Of a stretch of 64,000 nt of DNA, positions 17,298 to 25,673 are shown piece after piece. The notes under the pieces were generated by a model. The model was not told the DNA's origin. It saw nothing but the letters and a program-made list of their open reading frames with translations, and ran no database searches. Every line of letters starts with the position of its first letter. Positions within the stretch are counted from its first letter, which is position 1. The stretch is taken from NCBI RefSeq assembly GCF_004801295.1, contig NZ_SSOC01000009.1, forward strand, positions 1-64,000, in the 5' to 3' direction. The position numbers and the translations under genes are program-made. The DNA is from Pseudothauera nasutitermitis. GTDB taxonomy: Bacteria; Pseudomonadota; Gammaproteobacteria; Burkholderiales; Rhodocyclaceae.

Positions 17298-18377
17298 TTA
17301 GCGGATGGTGCTGTTGAGGGCCGCGTAGATGCTGTCGACCGACATGGCCGGCTTTGCCGCCGCCTGCCGTGCCTGGCCCTGCTGCTGGACACGCGGGTGC
17401 GTGTCGGTGTGGCGCTCGTCGGCCGCGGCCGCGCGGGCGTTGATGAGTTCCGCGCGCACCTCGGCCAGGCTCTTGCGCTGGCCGATGAACTCGCCGGCAC
17501 GGCCGGCCGCGTTGGCGAAGGCGCACAGGTCGCGCACCTCGCGCGCTTCCTTGATGGCAGCCTTGGCCTGGGCGGCCGTGGTGATGCCGCCATCGAGCAG
17601 CCAGGCCGCTACGTAGTCGCCCAGGCCCTCGGCCACCGCCAAGGCATTCACCTGGGCGGCGAAGGTGGCTTCGGCCGTTGCGGGGGGCGGGGCGTTTTCC
17701 GGCGGCGGGACGGCAGGTGCGGGGGTGGCCGCCTCGGCTTCGGCCCGCTCCAGCACATCGGCCGGAATTTCCAGCGCGGAGGCAATCGCGTGCAGCGGGC
17801 TGGCGGCCGTGGCGGATGTTGCGGCGCCCTGCTCCGCAATCTCGATTACCGCATCCGCCCAGCCGGCCGCGACTGCCTCCCGGGCGGTCATCCAGGTATC
17901 GGTGGCGATGCACTCGGCCAACTCTTCCGGCGTCTTGCCGGTGCGCGCGGCGTAGGTTTCGACGATGCTGGCGTTGAGCACGCGTTCGGCTTCGGCGTCT
18001 TCGACTTCCTCGCCTTCCTCGGTAACGAGGGAGACGCCATGCACCATCATGCTGGCGTTGGCGTAGATGCGGATTTCATCGGCGGCCATCGCCACGATGG
18101 TGCCGGCGCTGGCCGCCACACCTTCGATGATCGCCACCTTCTTGGCCGGGTGGCGGCGCAGTGCGCCGTACATCGCCAGCGCTTCGGCAAGCGAGCCGCC
18201 GAACGACGTGATGCGGACGATGATTTCATTGACCGAATCCGCCGCCCACTTGAGTTCGTAGTCGAGGCTTTCGATCGTGCGGCCTTCCGCCCAACTGCCG
18301 ATCACGCCGTTGATGCGGATGGTGGCGCTGCGGCCGTCGTCGGCCAGGTTGTAGGCGTACCAGGATTTCTTCTTCAT
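17298..18377 (-). CDS. ClpP-like prohead protease with C-terminal scaffold
   Basis: A 359-residue protein. Residues 1 to about 190 are a ClpP/S49-like serine protease: TSFGGSLAEALAMY, nucleophile Ser90 in GVAASAGT, and His113 in MMVHGV. A Pro/Ala linker (about 215 to 245) leads to a helical C-terminal region rich in Ala/Arg/Gln that resembles the internal scaffold of lambda gpC/Nu3. It processes the prohead during assembly. The upstream neighbour is the lysis cassette, which separates it from the portal gene. Confidence 0.92.
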   Translation of the reverse strand: MKKKSWYAYNLADDGRSATIRINGVIGSWAEGRTIESLDYELKWAADSVNEIIVRITSFGGSLAEALAMYGALRRHPAKKVAIIEGVAASAGTIVAMAADEIRIYANASMMVHGVSLVTEEGEEVEDAEAERVLNASIVETYAARTGKTPEELAECIATDTWMTAREAVAAGWADAVIEIAEQGAATSATAASPLHAIASALEIPADVLERAEAEAATPAPAVPPPENAPPPATAEATFAAQVNALAVAEGLGDYVAAWLLDGGITTAAQAKAAIKEAREVRDLCAFANAAGRAGEFIGQRKSLAEVRAELINARAAAADERHTDTHPRVQQQGQARQAAAKPAMSVDSIYAALNSTIR

Positions 18378-18409
18378 GGGGTCGGCGTCCGTTGATGATG
18401 GCTACAGTC

Positions 18410-18712
18410 TTATCGGGATGCCCCTGCGCCGGCAGGGGACGGATGTCCGTACAGCAGCGCGGCCGCGCAGTCATGGTTGATGGCGAGGCAACGCTCGCCC
18501 CACTGCACCACCTGCATCTCCCACCGCATCATTTCCGCCTCACCGCGCCCGGTCGGGGCCGGCATCGGGCCGCAGCGCTTCAGGCACAGCGACTCCGCCA
18601 TGCGGATCGGCGCCGTATCGATTCGCACGGCCGATGGCATCGACGAGCACGCTGAAAGACTCAGGATCACGCTCGCACTCAGCGCGAGCAGCACGGGCAA
18701 TGAGCTGTTCAT
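18410..18712 (-). CDS. Outer-membrane spanin lipoprotein (Rz1-like), nested
   Basis: A 100-residue ORF (MNSSLPVLLALSASVILSLSAC) with a lipoprotein signal peptide and lipobox LSAC at about residue 22. It is encoded in a different frame over the 3' part of the inner spanin gene and extends past it. This out-of-frame nesting is the hallmark of Rz/Rz1 pairs. Its mature part has several cysteines and a tail longer than usual for Rz1. It fuses outer and inner membranes at lysis. Confidence 0.85.
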   Translation of the reverse strand: MNSSLPVLLALSASVILSLSACSSMPSAVRIDTAPIRMAESLCLKRCGPMPAPTGRGEAEMMRWEMQVVQWGERCLAINHDCAAALLYGHPSPAGAGASR

Positions 18713-18974
18713 AGGTGGCGGCTTCCTGCAGGTGGCGGGATGCGGTGGCAGCGTCGCGGGCTGCGGCGCCGGCCAGGGTGCGGGTGGTGTTGTCGAGCTG
18801 CTTTCGCGCGGCATCGAGCGTGCCGGCGGCATCGGCGACGGCCTGGCGCGCGTCCTTGAGTTCCGCCTTTGCGGCGCGGCCGGTGGCGAGTTCATGGCCA
18901 CCCCAGGCGCCGAGGCCACCGCCGAGCAGCAGGCCGGCCAGGATGGCAATGGCGAGATTGCCCAGGCCGCTCAT
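18540..18974 (-). CDS. Inner-membrane spanin (Rz-like)
   Basis: A 144-residue protein starting MSGLGNLAIAILAGLLLGGG. It has one N-terminal transmembrane segment (about residues 5 to 25) and then a long Ala/Glu/Arg coiled coil in the periplasm, as in Rz. The start overlaps the endolysin stop by 4 bp. The Rz1-like gene begins inside it. Confidence 0.85.
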   Translation of the reverse strand: MSGLGNLAIAILAGLLLGGGLGAWGGHELATGRAAKAELKDARQAVADAAGTLDAARKQLDNTTRTLAGAAARDAATASRHLQEAATYEQLIARAARAECERDPESFSVLVDAIGRANRYGADPHGGVAVPEALRPDAGPDRAR

Positions 18975-19549
18975 TCCTGCACCGCCATGCACTTTTCGTG
19001 GCGCTCGCGTTGGCGTGTGCAGACGCCTGCACACACGCGGTTGCCGGGCGTGCAGCAGTCGAAACGCCAGCGCGCCGGTTGGCCGGCGGCATCGAAGCGG
19101 TACGGTTCCCAGCCGGGGGTCGGGGTCGCCGAAGTGAGATAGCGGTAAGCCAGCAGTGCGCCGCACGCGCCCCGGTATTCGCCCGCCAGCAGGTGGCGGC
19201 GCATGCCGGAGCCGGACCATGCCCCGGTGCCGTACTGATACACCCAGTCCATATAGACGTCGTATTCCGCCTGGTGCAGCGGCACGTCTGGAATCGTGGC
19301 GCGGAAGCGCGCTTCTTCCTGCCCGATGTGCGCCTGGGCTTTGACCACCGCCCGCACTGGGGTGGTGGTTTCGCCCAGGCGCACGGGCGCGCCCGATTCG
19401 TGGAAGGTGCTGCCGAAGCCCAGGGTGGGCCGATCGTTCTGGGTGGGGATCACCGCGCGCTCGGAATACCCTTCGCTCACCAGCAGGCCGACGAAGGCGG
19501 CGGCAGAGAGCGACAGCGAACCGGCCAGGATGCGTGCGCCCTTATTCAT
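18971..19549 (-). CDS. SAR endolysin (GH24 muramidase, RrrD-like)
   Basis: A 192-residue protein (MNKGARILAGSLSLSAAAF). Residues 7 to 24 form a weakly hydrophobic Ala/Gly/Ser-rich signal-anchor-release segment directly before the catalytic EG (Glu26); Asp39 and Thr42 in DRPTLGFGST complete the T4-lysozyme-type triad. C-terminal cysteines (FDCCTPGNRVCAGVC) may pair after release. It cleaves peptidoglycan glycan strands. The start overlaps the holin stop by 8 bp. Confidence 0.92.
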   Translation of the reverse strand: MNKGARILAGSLSLSAAAFVGLLVSEGYSERAVIPTQNDRPTLGFGSTFHESGAPVRLGETTTPVRAVVKAQAHIGQEEARFRATIPDVPLHQAEYDVYMDWVYQYGTGAWSGSGMRRHLLAGEYRGACGALLAYRYLTSATPTPGWEPYRFDAAGQPARWRFDCCTPGNRVCAGVCTRQRERHEKCMAVQE

Positions 19550-19796
19550 CGCCGCACACCCGGCAATCGACGGCACCACCCAACTGGCGGATCTTGAGCA
19601 TCTTGATCTGCGCGTCCAGCGCATCCTGCCGCCGCTCGCGCGCATCGGAGCGGTATTGGCGCCACAGGTTGATGAGGAAGGTGCCCAGGCCCAGCAGCAG
19701 GCCGGCGAGCGCGATGCGCTGCTCGGTGGTCAGCCCGGCAAAGAAGGCCGTGGCGGCCCCCAGGTAGCTGGTGGCGGAATAGCCCTTGTCGGTCAC
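19542..19796 (-). CDS. Holin-like small membrane protein
   Basis: An 84-residue protein starting at a GTG that overlaps the portal stop (GTGA). One clear membrane segment (RIALAGLLLGLGTFLINLW, about residues 27 to 45) and a weaker one near residues 10 to 22 are followed by a highly charged cytoplasmic tail. With a SAR endolysin downstream it would act as a pinholin or holin that depolarises the membrane. The family was not pinned down. Confidence 0.8.
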   Translation of the reverse strand: MTDKGYSATSYLGAATAFFAGLTTEQRIALAGLLLGLGTFLINLWRQYRSDARERRQDALDAQIKMLKIRQLGGAVDCRVCGDE

Positions 19797-21283
19797 GATG
19801 CCCTCGCTTCGTTGTTGGATTTGATCTGGAGCCGGCGCTCGCGGGCGGCATCCTCGGCGCGCTCGGCATCCACCTGCTCCACGTCGTCGCCATTGGCGGC
19901 CACCACGCCGGCACGGCTGCGGAAGCCGGCCTCCACCTCCATCTTCTTGGCCTGCACGTCTTGCGTCGGGTGGATGTAGGGCCAGGCGTGCGGCGCCCAT
20001 GTGCAGCGGACGAACTCCGGCAGTTCGGCCAGCGTGAGCAGCCCGGCCAGCACCGCCGCCCGGCCCACCGCTTCGCGCACCGGCTGGCAGAACTGCGGGA
20101 TGATGATCTGCCACTGCTCCTGCTCGCAGGCGCGGCGGAATTCGTTGAGGATGATGCGCAGCGCGCGGTCCGATACATCGCGGATGTCGCCGGTGAGCAG
20201 TTCGTACGGCGTGCCGCCGCCGGCGGCGATGCCCAGGTGCTGCTGGCGCATGAAGTCGGCGTAGTTGGCGCCCGAGTCCGGCGGGGTGGAGAACTTCACG
20301 TCCTCACCCGGCGCCAGTTCCTGGGCAATGCCTGGCTCCAGGCCGACCATGGGGCCGCCGTCATGGTCCAGTTCGATCGGCTGGCCGGTGGTCGGATCGA
20401 TCTCCGGCGCGCCACCTTCGGGCTGGCGGGTGATGAACATGGTGTAGAGGTTGCCCAACTCCTGGCGCAGCACCACGGCGTCGTCCAGGTTGTCCACGCT
20501 GCGCTGCTTGGTCATCACCGCCACGTTGCACGGCACACCGCGCAGCGCGCCGGGCCGGGGGGGCTTGTACATGTGCCGCATCTCGCTGGCCGGCACGCGC
20601 ACCAGGTCGGCATGGCTGACGGCGATGGTGGGGCCGTCGCCGGGATGTTCGCGGTAGCACCAGTAGGCGGCCCGGCGGCCGATACGGTCCAGTTCGATGC
20701 CCTGCCGCATGCGATGCCCCGCCGGCATGCCGGGCCAGCTATCGGCATCCAACGTGGGCACCATGTCGGATTCCAGCAACTGGATCTGCAGCGGCACCGT
20801 CAGGCCATCGTCCGCCCGGCGCGGGCGGAAGCGGATGAAGATTTCGCCGGAGGATTTGACGGTTTCCACCGCCAGGGTCTGCTGGCCGTAGAAATCCAGC
20901 ACGCCGTCCGCATCGGATGCCGCGGCGAAGGCATCCCAGATTTCCGCATAGCGCTGCTTACGCCGGGCGGCCTTGGCTTCGGCACGCGGAATGATGCCGA
21001 CGCCGATCAGGTTGGTGCCCCAGACGCGGGCGTTCGCGGCGCCGGTCCAGGTGTTACGCACAGCATCGCGGGCGCGGTTGCGGATGGTTTCCAACCCTGC
21101 CGCCGCGCGGTTCGGGCCGGTGCCGGGCGCGCGCCAGCCGCGTGTGCGGCGGCCGTGGCCGGCGGCATCGTACTGGGTCCGTGCCGCCAGGCGCACGCCT
21201 GTGACCACAGCCGGAACGGTGGAAGCTGCCTTCGTGGCCATTCTCTCGGCCTTGCGAGCCGCCTTCTTGTCGCGCTTGCTCAC
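19793..21283 (-). CDS. Portal protein (lambda gpB family)
   Basis: A 496-residue protein starting MSKRDKKAARKAERMATKA. It contains the family pattern from about residue 60 onward (NRARDAVRNTWTGAANARVWGTNLIG), then LDFYGQQTLAVETVKSSGE, and a conserved HLGIAAGGGTPYELLTGD near residue 365. It forms the dodecameric DNA gate at one capsid vertex. The start overlaps the gpW stop by 4 bp. Confidence 0.95.
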   Translation of the reverse strand: MSKRDKKAARKAERMATKAASTVPAVVTGVRLAARTQYDAAGHGRRTRGWRAPGTGPNRAAAGLETIRNRARDAVRNTWTGAANARVWGTNLIGVGIIPRAEAKAARRKQRYAEIWDAFAAASDADGVLDFYGQQTLAVETVKSSGEIFIRFRPRRADDGLTVPLQIQLLESDMVPTLDADSWPGMPAGHRMRQGIELDRIGRRAAYWCYREHPGDGPTIAVSHADLVRVPASEMRHMYKPPRPGALRGVPCNVAVMTKQRSVDNLDDAVVLRQELGNLYTMFITRQPEGGAPEIDPTTGQPIELDHDGGPMVGLEPGIAQELAPGEDVKFSTPPDSGANYADFMRQQHLGIAAGGGTPYELLTGDIRDVSDRALRIILNEFRRACEQEQWQIIIPQFCQPVREAVGRAAVLAGLLTLAELPEFVRCTWAPHAWPYIHPTQDVQAKKMEVEAGFRSRAGVVAANGDDVEQVDAERAEDAARERRLQIKSNNEARAS

Positions 21284-21507
21284 CGGAAGCCTCGCCCGGC
21301 GTAATACAGGCGCACCGCTCGGCGCCGGGGCTTGCGGGTCGCCACCGCATCCTCGTCGGCCTTCAGGCGGACAAGGTAGTCACGCGCAGCGATCAGGTCC
21401 TGCGGCGAGTGGTACTGAACCTGACGACCATCGCGGAAGCTGACGGACCTTTCGCCGTTGGCAATCGCGGAGGTGAGTGCATCGATGTCGGCTTGGGAGA
21501 CGGCCAT
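21280..21507 (-). CDS. gpW-family head-tail joining protein
   Basis: A 75-residue protein: MAVSQADIDALTSAIANGE, then RQVQYHSPQDLIAARDYL. This is the compact alpha/beta gpW pattern with the Y-x-S-x-x-(D/E)-(L/M) motif. In lambda it stabilises the packaged head. It is normally next to the large terminase, but here a 3.8-kb restriction-modification cassette separates them. Confidence 0.88.
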   Translation of the reverse strand: MAVSQADIDALTSAIANGERSVSFRDGRQVQYHSPQDLIAARDYLVRLKADEDAVATRKPRRRAVRLYYAGRGFR

Positions 21508-21672
21508 GGTGCTGTGCCGGAGTGGAGATGGGCACAGGATGGCGAAGGGGTGGAGCTATAGGCAGGGGACGGATGTCCCGGGAACCTACCCCCTTACCGA
21601 TACCAAGCAAAAATAGTATCGTCGCGCAGGGTACCGACTGGCGCCCACGGCACAACGAAGAAGATTTATGGT

Positions 21673-22752
21673 ATGGCGAACACGGCAATTGAGGCGGTAG
21701 ACTTATTCTGCGGGGTGGGAGGGCTCTCCTACGGTCTGCAGCAGGCGGGCATCGTCGTACGCGGCGGTTTCGACGTCGACACCGCGTGCAGCCATCCTTA
21801 CGAACGGAACCTTGGCGCCAAATTCTTCGAGAAGGACGTCGGGGCGGTCGAACCCAAGGAGGTCGAACGCCTCTACTCGCCCGATGCCGTCCGCCTGTTG
21901 GCGGGGTGTGCACCATGCCAACCCTTTTCCAACTACAGCAACGGGCGAGAATCGAAGACCGACCCGAAATGGCCGTTGCTCTACCGGTTCGCTCGCCTCA
22001 TCCGCAAGCTGGAGCCCGAACTGGTGACGATGGAAAACGTGCCCAACGTGGTCAAGCACAAGGTCTATCACGACTTCGTGCAGACGCTCGAATCGAAGGG
22101 CTACAAGGTGTGGGCCGGTACGGTCAAGTGTCAGGAATACGGCCTACCGCAGACTCGTACACGGCATGTGCTTCTGGCCTCGAAGCTCGGCCCGATCTCG
22201 CTGATCGGACCGACCCACGCCGGTGCCCTCCGTACCGTTCAGGACGCAATCGGCCACCTACCACCCATCTCGGCCGGTGAAACCCACGGGAACGATCCGC
22301 TTCACAAAGCGGCCGGGCTGTCCCCGCTGAATCTTTCGCGCATCAGGGCATCCAGACCGGGGGGTACGTGGCGCGACTGGCCGGAAGAGTTGGTCGCGAA
22401 ATGCCACAAGAAGGAGTCCGGTTCGACGTATCCGGGCGTTTACGGGCGTATGGAATGGAATGCGCCATCACCTACCATGACAACCCAGTGCCACGGCTTC
22501 GGTAACGGCCGCTTTGGCCATCCGGAGCAGGATCGGGCCATTTCGCTGCGAGAAGCTGCGCTCTTGCAGTCGTTTCCCGAAGACTACGTATTCACCCGGC
22601 CCGACGAGCCGGTCAGTCTTACGGCAGTCGGCCGGATGATCGGGAATGCGGTGCCGCCCAGGCTCGGGGAAATCATCGGGCAGAGCCTGCTGGAACACGT
22701 CAAGGCGCTGTCTTCCGAAACGACTCCGGACGCTCGCCGAAACGCTGCCTGA
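21673..22752 (+). CDS. DNA cytosine-5 methyltransferase
   Basis: A 359-residue C5 methyltransferase. Motif I DLFCGVGGLSYG is at residues 10 to 21, catalytic motif IV GCAPCQPFS has Cys82, motif VI has ENV at 121-123, motif VIII is QTRTRH, and motif X is GNAVPPRLG near the C-terminus. It methylates a cytosine in an unknown target and would protect prophage and host DNA. It is the only rightward gene between 11.9 and 30 kb, with its own upstream region (21508-21672). Its 3' end overlaps the convergent Vsr gene by 53 bp. Confidence 0.95.
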   Translation: MANTAIEAVDLFCGVGGLSYGLQQAGIVVRGGFDVDTACSHPYERNLGAKFFEKDVGAVEPKEVERLYSPDAVRLLAGCAPCQPFSNYSNGRESKTDPKWPLLYRFARLIRKLEPELVTMENVPNVVKHKVYHDFVQTLESKGYKVWAGTVKCQEYGLPQTRTRHVLLASKLGPISLIGPTHAGALRTVQDAIGHLPPISAGETHGNDPLHKAAGLSPLNLSRIRASRPGGTWRDWPEELVAKCHKKESGSTYPGVYGRMEWNAPSPTMTTQCHGFGNGRFGHPEQDRAISLREAALLQSFPEDYVFTRPDEPVSLTAVGRMIGNAVPPRLGEIIGQSLLEHVKALSSETTPDARRNAA

Positions 22753-23173
22753 CATCCGGCTCGGCAATCCCGAGTTCGTCGGCCAGACGCAAGGCCAGCG
22801 TGTAGCGGTCACGGGTCTCACATTCCCATACGATCCGCACCTTCCAACCGTCCCCCTCGAGGGCGGCAGTCTTGGCCACATCACGCGCGACGTTCGCCAC
22901 GAATTTCTCCGACCAGAAATCGCGGCGGGTCTTCGGGAAAGTGGCTTTCGAGCACCCTTCGTGCCGATGCCAGAAACAGCCATGCACGAATATCACGGTA
23001 CGTCGGCCCGGCAATACGATATCCGGCGTACCGGGAAGGTCCTTACGATGTAGCCGAAAGCGCACACCCAACGCATGAAGAAGCCGCCGAACGACGATTT
23101 CCGGGGTGGTGTCGCTCCGACGAACCGAGCGCATCAGGGCGGAGCGGCGCTCCCCGGCTAGTGGGTCGCTCAC
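22700..23173 (-). CDS. vsr: Very short patch repair endonuclease (Vsr)
   Basis: A 157-residue protein starting at a GTG that overlaps the ATPase stop (GTGA). It has the Vsr fold markers: RSDTTPEIVVRRLLHALG, catalytic-type Asp51 in GTPDIVLP, and FVHGCFWHRHEGC with the zinc-binding Cys/His. Vsr nicks at T:G mismatches left by deamination of 5-methylcytosine, so it pairs functionally with the adjacent methyltransferase. Confidence 0.95.
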   Translation of the reverse strand: MSDPLAGERRSALMRSVRRSDTTPEIVVRRLLHALGVRFRLHRKDLPGTPDIVLPGRRTVIFVHGCFWHRHEGCSKATFPKTRRDFWSEKFVANVARDVAKTAALEGDGWKVRIVWECETRDRYTLALRLADELGIAEPDVRQRFGERPESFRKTAP

Positions 23174-25152
23174 AATTGATCGATAATCTCTTGGATCTGA
23201 TCGAGATCCTTGGTTTTATCGAGGTATCCGGCATATGCCGTCAATGCTCTCTCGATCAATTGTTGATAGGTAAGGACACGACCTCTGATCGAGTCCAACT
23301 GATTCTTCACGAACTCATGTTCATCGGCATCACGCAGAGGTTTTCCCACTACGAAGATGACCTCATACGGCTCCCCTTCACGCTGCAGGGCCTTTAAACA
23401 TTTCTGCAATGCTTTCTGATACTTACGCCCTTGTTTTACCAATTCCTCGACACCAAGAACACGATTTGCCCGTTTCAACTCCACAATAACGTGGCGGCCA
23501 GTAGTATTTCGGTACTTGATATCTACCCGCCCTCTCAGCTCATCCGGATCGAGTTCGGCATCGACATTCTTAAATTCGGCATGCACCGGCTTCTCGATAA
23601 TTTCGCTACCGGGCGTTCTATCCCATGCGGGGTCGAGAAGCCATAAATGTTCGAAAAGATATTTCTGTAAAACCCTCTCTCTTTCATCCTCGCCGACGTG
23701 CGTCTCGAACGAACGGATCACCTCCAACCGATTCTGCACGATATCTCGGTATAAACACGCTTCGAGCACATCTCTATCTGCCAGCAACTTCATCAGAACA
23801 TCTATTCCACTCTCCAGGGCTTGTTCCAACTCGTTTGCTCCCCCTGTCAAACGGAGACGCTCGAATCCGAGCATCGCATGTCGATACAGAATCCGCTTTT
23901 CGTCCTGATCATCGCTGAGCTTATGGATCCGGGAAATAAGCCGCTCGGCCTGCTTCTTGTAACCGGCCCCCTTCAATCTATCCAGCCATTTGGCCAACGC
24001 GGGATTATCCGCAATTGCCTGAGAATGGTCTTCTTCCACTCGCCATGCATCCCAATTAGAAACGACAGTCCGTGACACGTACGCCAGATAGGCGAGCAAA
24101 GCCTGATAACGCGGATCGTCCTCAATGACCCTCTGCCGGTCACTCGTAGCGATATCAGCGAGCTCGTCCTCATCAAGGAAGTCAGCCTCAATGTAACCGG
24201 TCAGGTACTTCGTGTACATCCGGCCGTCGTTGATCTTGTCGAGGACGTTTTCCTGGAAGAGCCGCCCGCGTGCCAAGACGACGATGGCATTCAGGTTATC
24301 CGGGGGCTGTTTGAGGTTCTTCGGCTCGTACGCCGTTGCGATCCATCCCTTTACGCACCACTGAGGGTCGGTCCAGCCAGACAAACGGTCCTCCAGAACA
24401 CCAGAGCGTACCGGTTCGATGCTGCTCGGAAGCGACGTCTCTCCGATCTGCCAGACGAACTGGAGCGCGGACAGTTCCTTGCGGTCTCCTTCGCCGAGAG
24501 GTCGACCATCCACGAGGACAGAGAAATTCCGCCCGCCTATTACACTGAACCTCCGCGCAAGGCGGGCTCTGAGATCGTCCCTGCGTAAGCGTTCCCGCTT
24601 AAGATCGCGCAATATCAACCTGGTTCCGGCTTCGATATCGATGGCATCCGGCGGCACGGACTCTGGGTGGTATTTCTCCTTCGCCGCCATCGCTGCCCGA
24701 ATACCCTCTTCGGTCATTTTCAATCCGGCTTTTACCCCTCCGGAAACCGAATGCATCTCTACCGACCTCGCGATAGAGAAGACCGCCAATTTTCCGACCC
24801 CTTTACGTCCCATCACTGGGCGGTCGAACTTGGGGGAGCGGGCGGCCCCCTCTTCCAACCGACGCCGGTAACCGACACGAAGATAACGCCCTTGAATCTG
24901 GGAGCGCGTCATCCCGTGGCCGTCATCGGTGATGACGATCACACCCTCGGTCGACATGTCGATGGTCACCGTTTCGGCATCGGCATCCCAGGCATTCGCG
25001 ACGACCTCGGTAAGAACGGCGGGGAGGTTGCTGTACAGGTTGATGCCGAGATGGTCGAGCACGTTGAGGTCGATACTGAGCTCGAACGGTTCCGTATCTT
25101 CCAGCCCACCTTCCCCGTTTACCAACGGCACATACCCCAAGCGCTGTCCCAT
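23170..25152 (-). CDS. MORC/MutL-like GHKL ATPase fused to a nuclease domain
   Basis: The start at MGQRLGYVPLVNGEGG (660 aa) has a GGGGA site. The GHKL ATPase part spans about residues 30 to 230: N-box EVVANAWDADAET, DDGHGM, and lid GRKGVGKLAVFSIA. A long middle region follows. The C-terminal part (about 530 to 640) has RGRVDIKYRN followed by VIVELKRANR, a PD-(D/E)xK-type nuclease pattern. Such MutL homologues with nuclease domains beside C5 methyltransferases and Vsr were described as restriction modules related to eukaryotic MORC proteins. It is the presumed restriction enzyme here. Base composition is less GC-rich than in the neighbouring phage genes. Confidence 0.85.
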   Translation of the reverse strand: MGQRLGYVPLVNGEGGLEDTEPFELSIDLNVLDHLGINLYSNLPAVLTEVVANAWDADAETVTIDMSTEGVIVITDDGHGMTRSQIQGRYLRVGYRRRLEEGAARSPKFDRPVMGRKGVGKLAVFSIARSVEMHSVSGGVKAGLKMTEEGIRAAMAAKEKYHPESVPPDAIDIEAGTRLILRDLKRERLRRDDLRARLARRFSVIGGRNFSVLVDGRPLGEGDRKELSALQFVWQIGETSLPSSIEPVRSGVLEDRLSGWTDPQWCVKGWIATAYEPKNLKQPPDNLNAIVVLARGRLFQENVLDKINDGRMYTKYLTGYIEADFLDEDELADIATSDRQRVIEDDPRYQALLAYLAYVSRTVVSNWDAWRVEEDHSQAIADNPALAKWLDRLKGAGYKKQAERLISRIHKLSDDQDEKRILYRHAMLGFERLRLTGGANELEQALESGIDVLMKLLADRDVLEACLYRDIVQNRLEVIRSFETHVGEDERERVLQKYLFEHLWLLDPAWDRTPGSEIIEKPVHAEFKNVDAELDPDELRGRVDIKYRNTTGRHVIVELKRANRVLGVEELVKQGRKYQKALQKCLKALQREGEPYEVIFVVGKPLRDADEHEFVKNQLDSIRGRVLTYQQLIERALTAYAGYLDKTKDLDQIQEIIDQL

Positions 25153-25279
25153 CACCATTCCCCGTACGTTGAGCCTGACGGTGAAGGATACTATGGCATT
25201 CGCTTCGGACACAGCCCGGGCTCGGCGGGCATTCTCCCCCAACGCACATCCATCCCGAATTTCATGCGTACGGTCCCGT

Positions 25280-25663
25280 TCAGGCCGGTGGGTCACCCTC
25301 GAACACCAACGGCAGCAGCCCCAGCCCTTCGGCCTCCGCCCGATACCGTCCCACCTGCTTGGTGGAGATGCCTACCATCAGCGCCACGTCGCGCTGTGCT
25401 GTGCCGCCGCGCAGCAGGCCGGCCACGCAGCGCACACGGCGCAGGCGATGGAAATCCTCCGCGTCCGGTAGGTCGAGCTGCTCACGGCCGAAGTGCTCGG
25501 CCAGCAGGCGCGAGGGCGCCAGGCCGAGCGCGAGGGCGATGGGGTGGTCCGCGCCGATCTGGTCGGGCACGTAGAGCCGGGTGCCGCCAAACAGCGCCAG
25601 CAGGCGCATGGCGGCGGTGGTGCCGATGGCTGCGCCGATGTCGTCGATGAGGTTGGTTTGCAT
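25280..25663 (-). CDS. Mor-family transcription activator-like protein
   Basis: The start is at MQTNLIDDIGAAIGTT (127 aa). The pair of related segments IGTTAAMRLLALFGGTRLYVP and APSRLLAEHFGREQLDLP, followed by a C-terminal helix-turn-helix (AQRDVALMVGISTKQVGRY), is typical of Mor, the middle-gene activator of Mu-like phages. It lies 10 bp after the large terminase stop. In this genome it may activate late or structural transcription. Confidence 0.85.
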   Translation of the reverse strand: MQTNLIDDIGAAIGTTAAMRLLALFGGTRLYVPDQIGADHPIALALGLAPSRLLAEHFGREQLDLPDAEDFHRLRRVRCVAGLLRGGTAQRDVALMVGISTKQVGRYRAEAEGLGLLPLVFEGDPPA

Positions 25664-25673
25664 GGTGGCGTCC

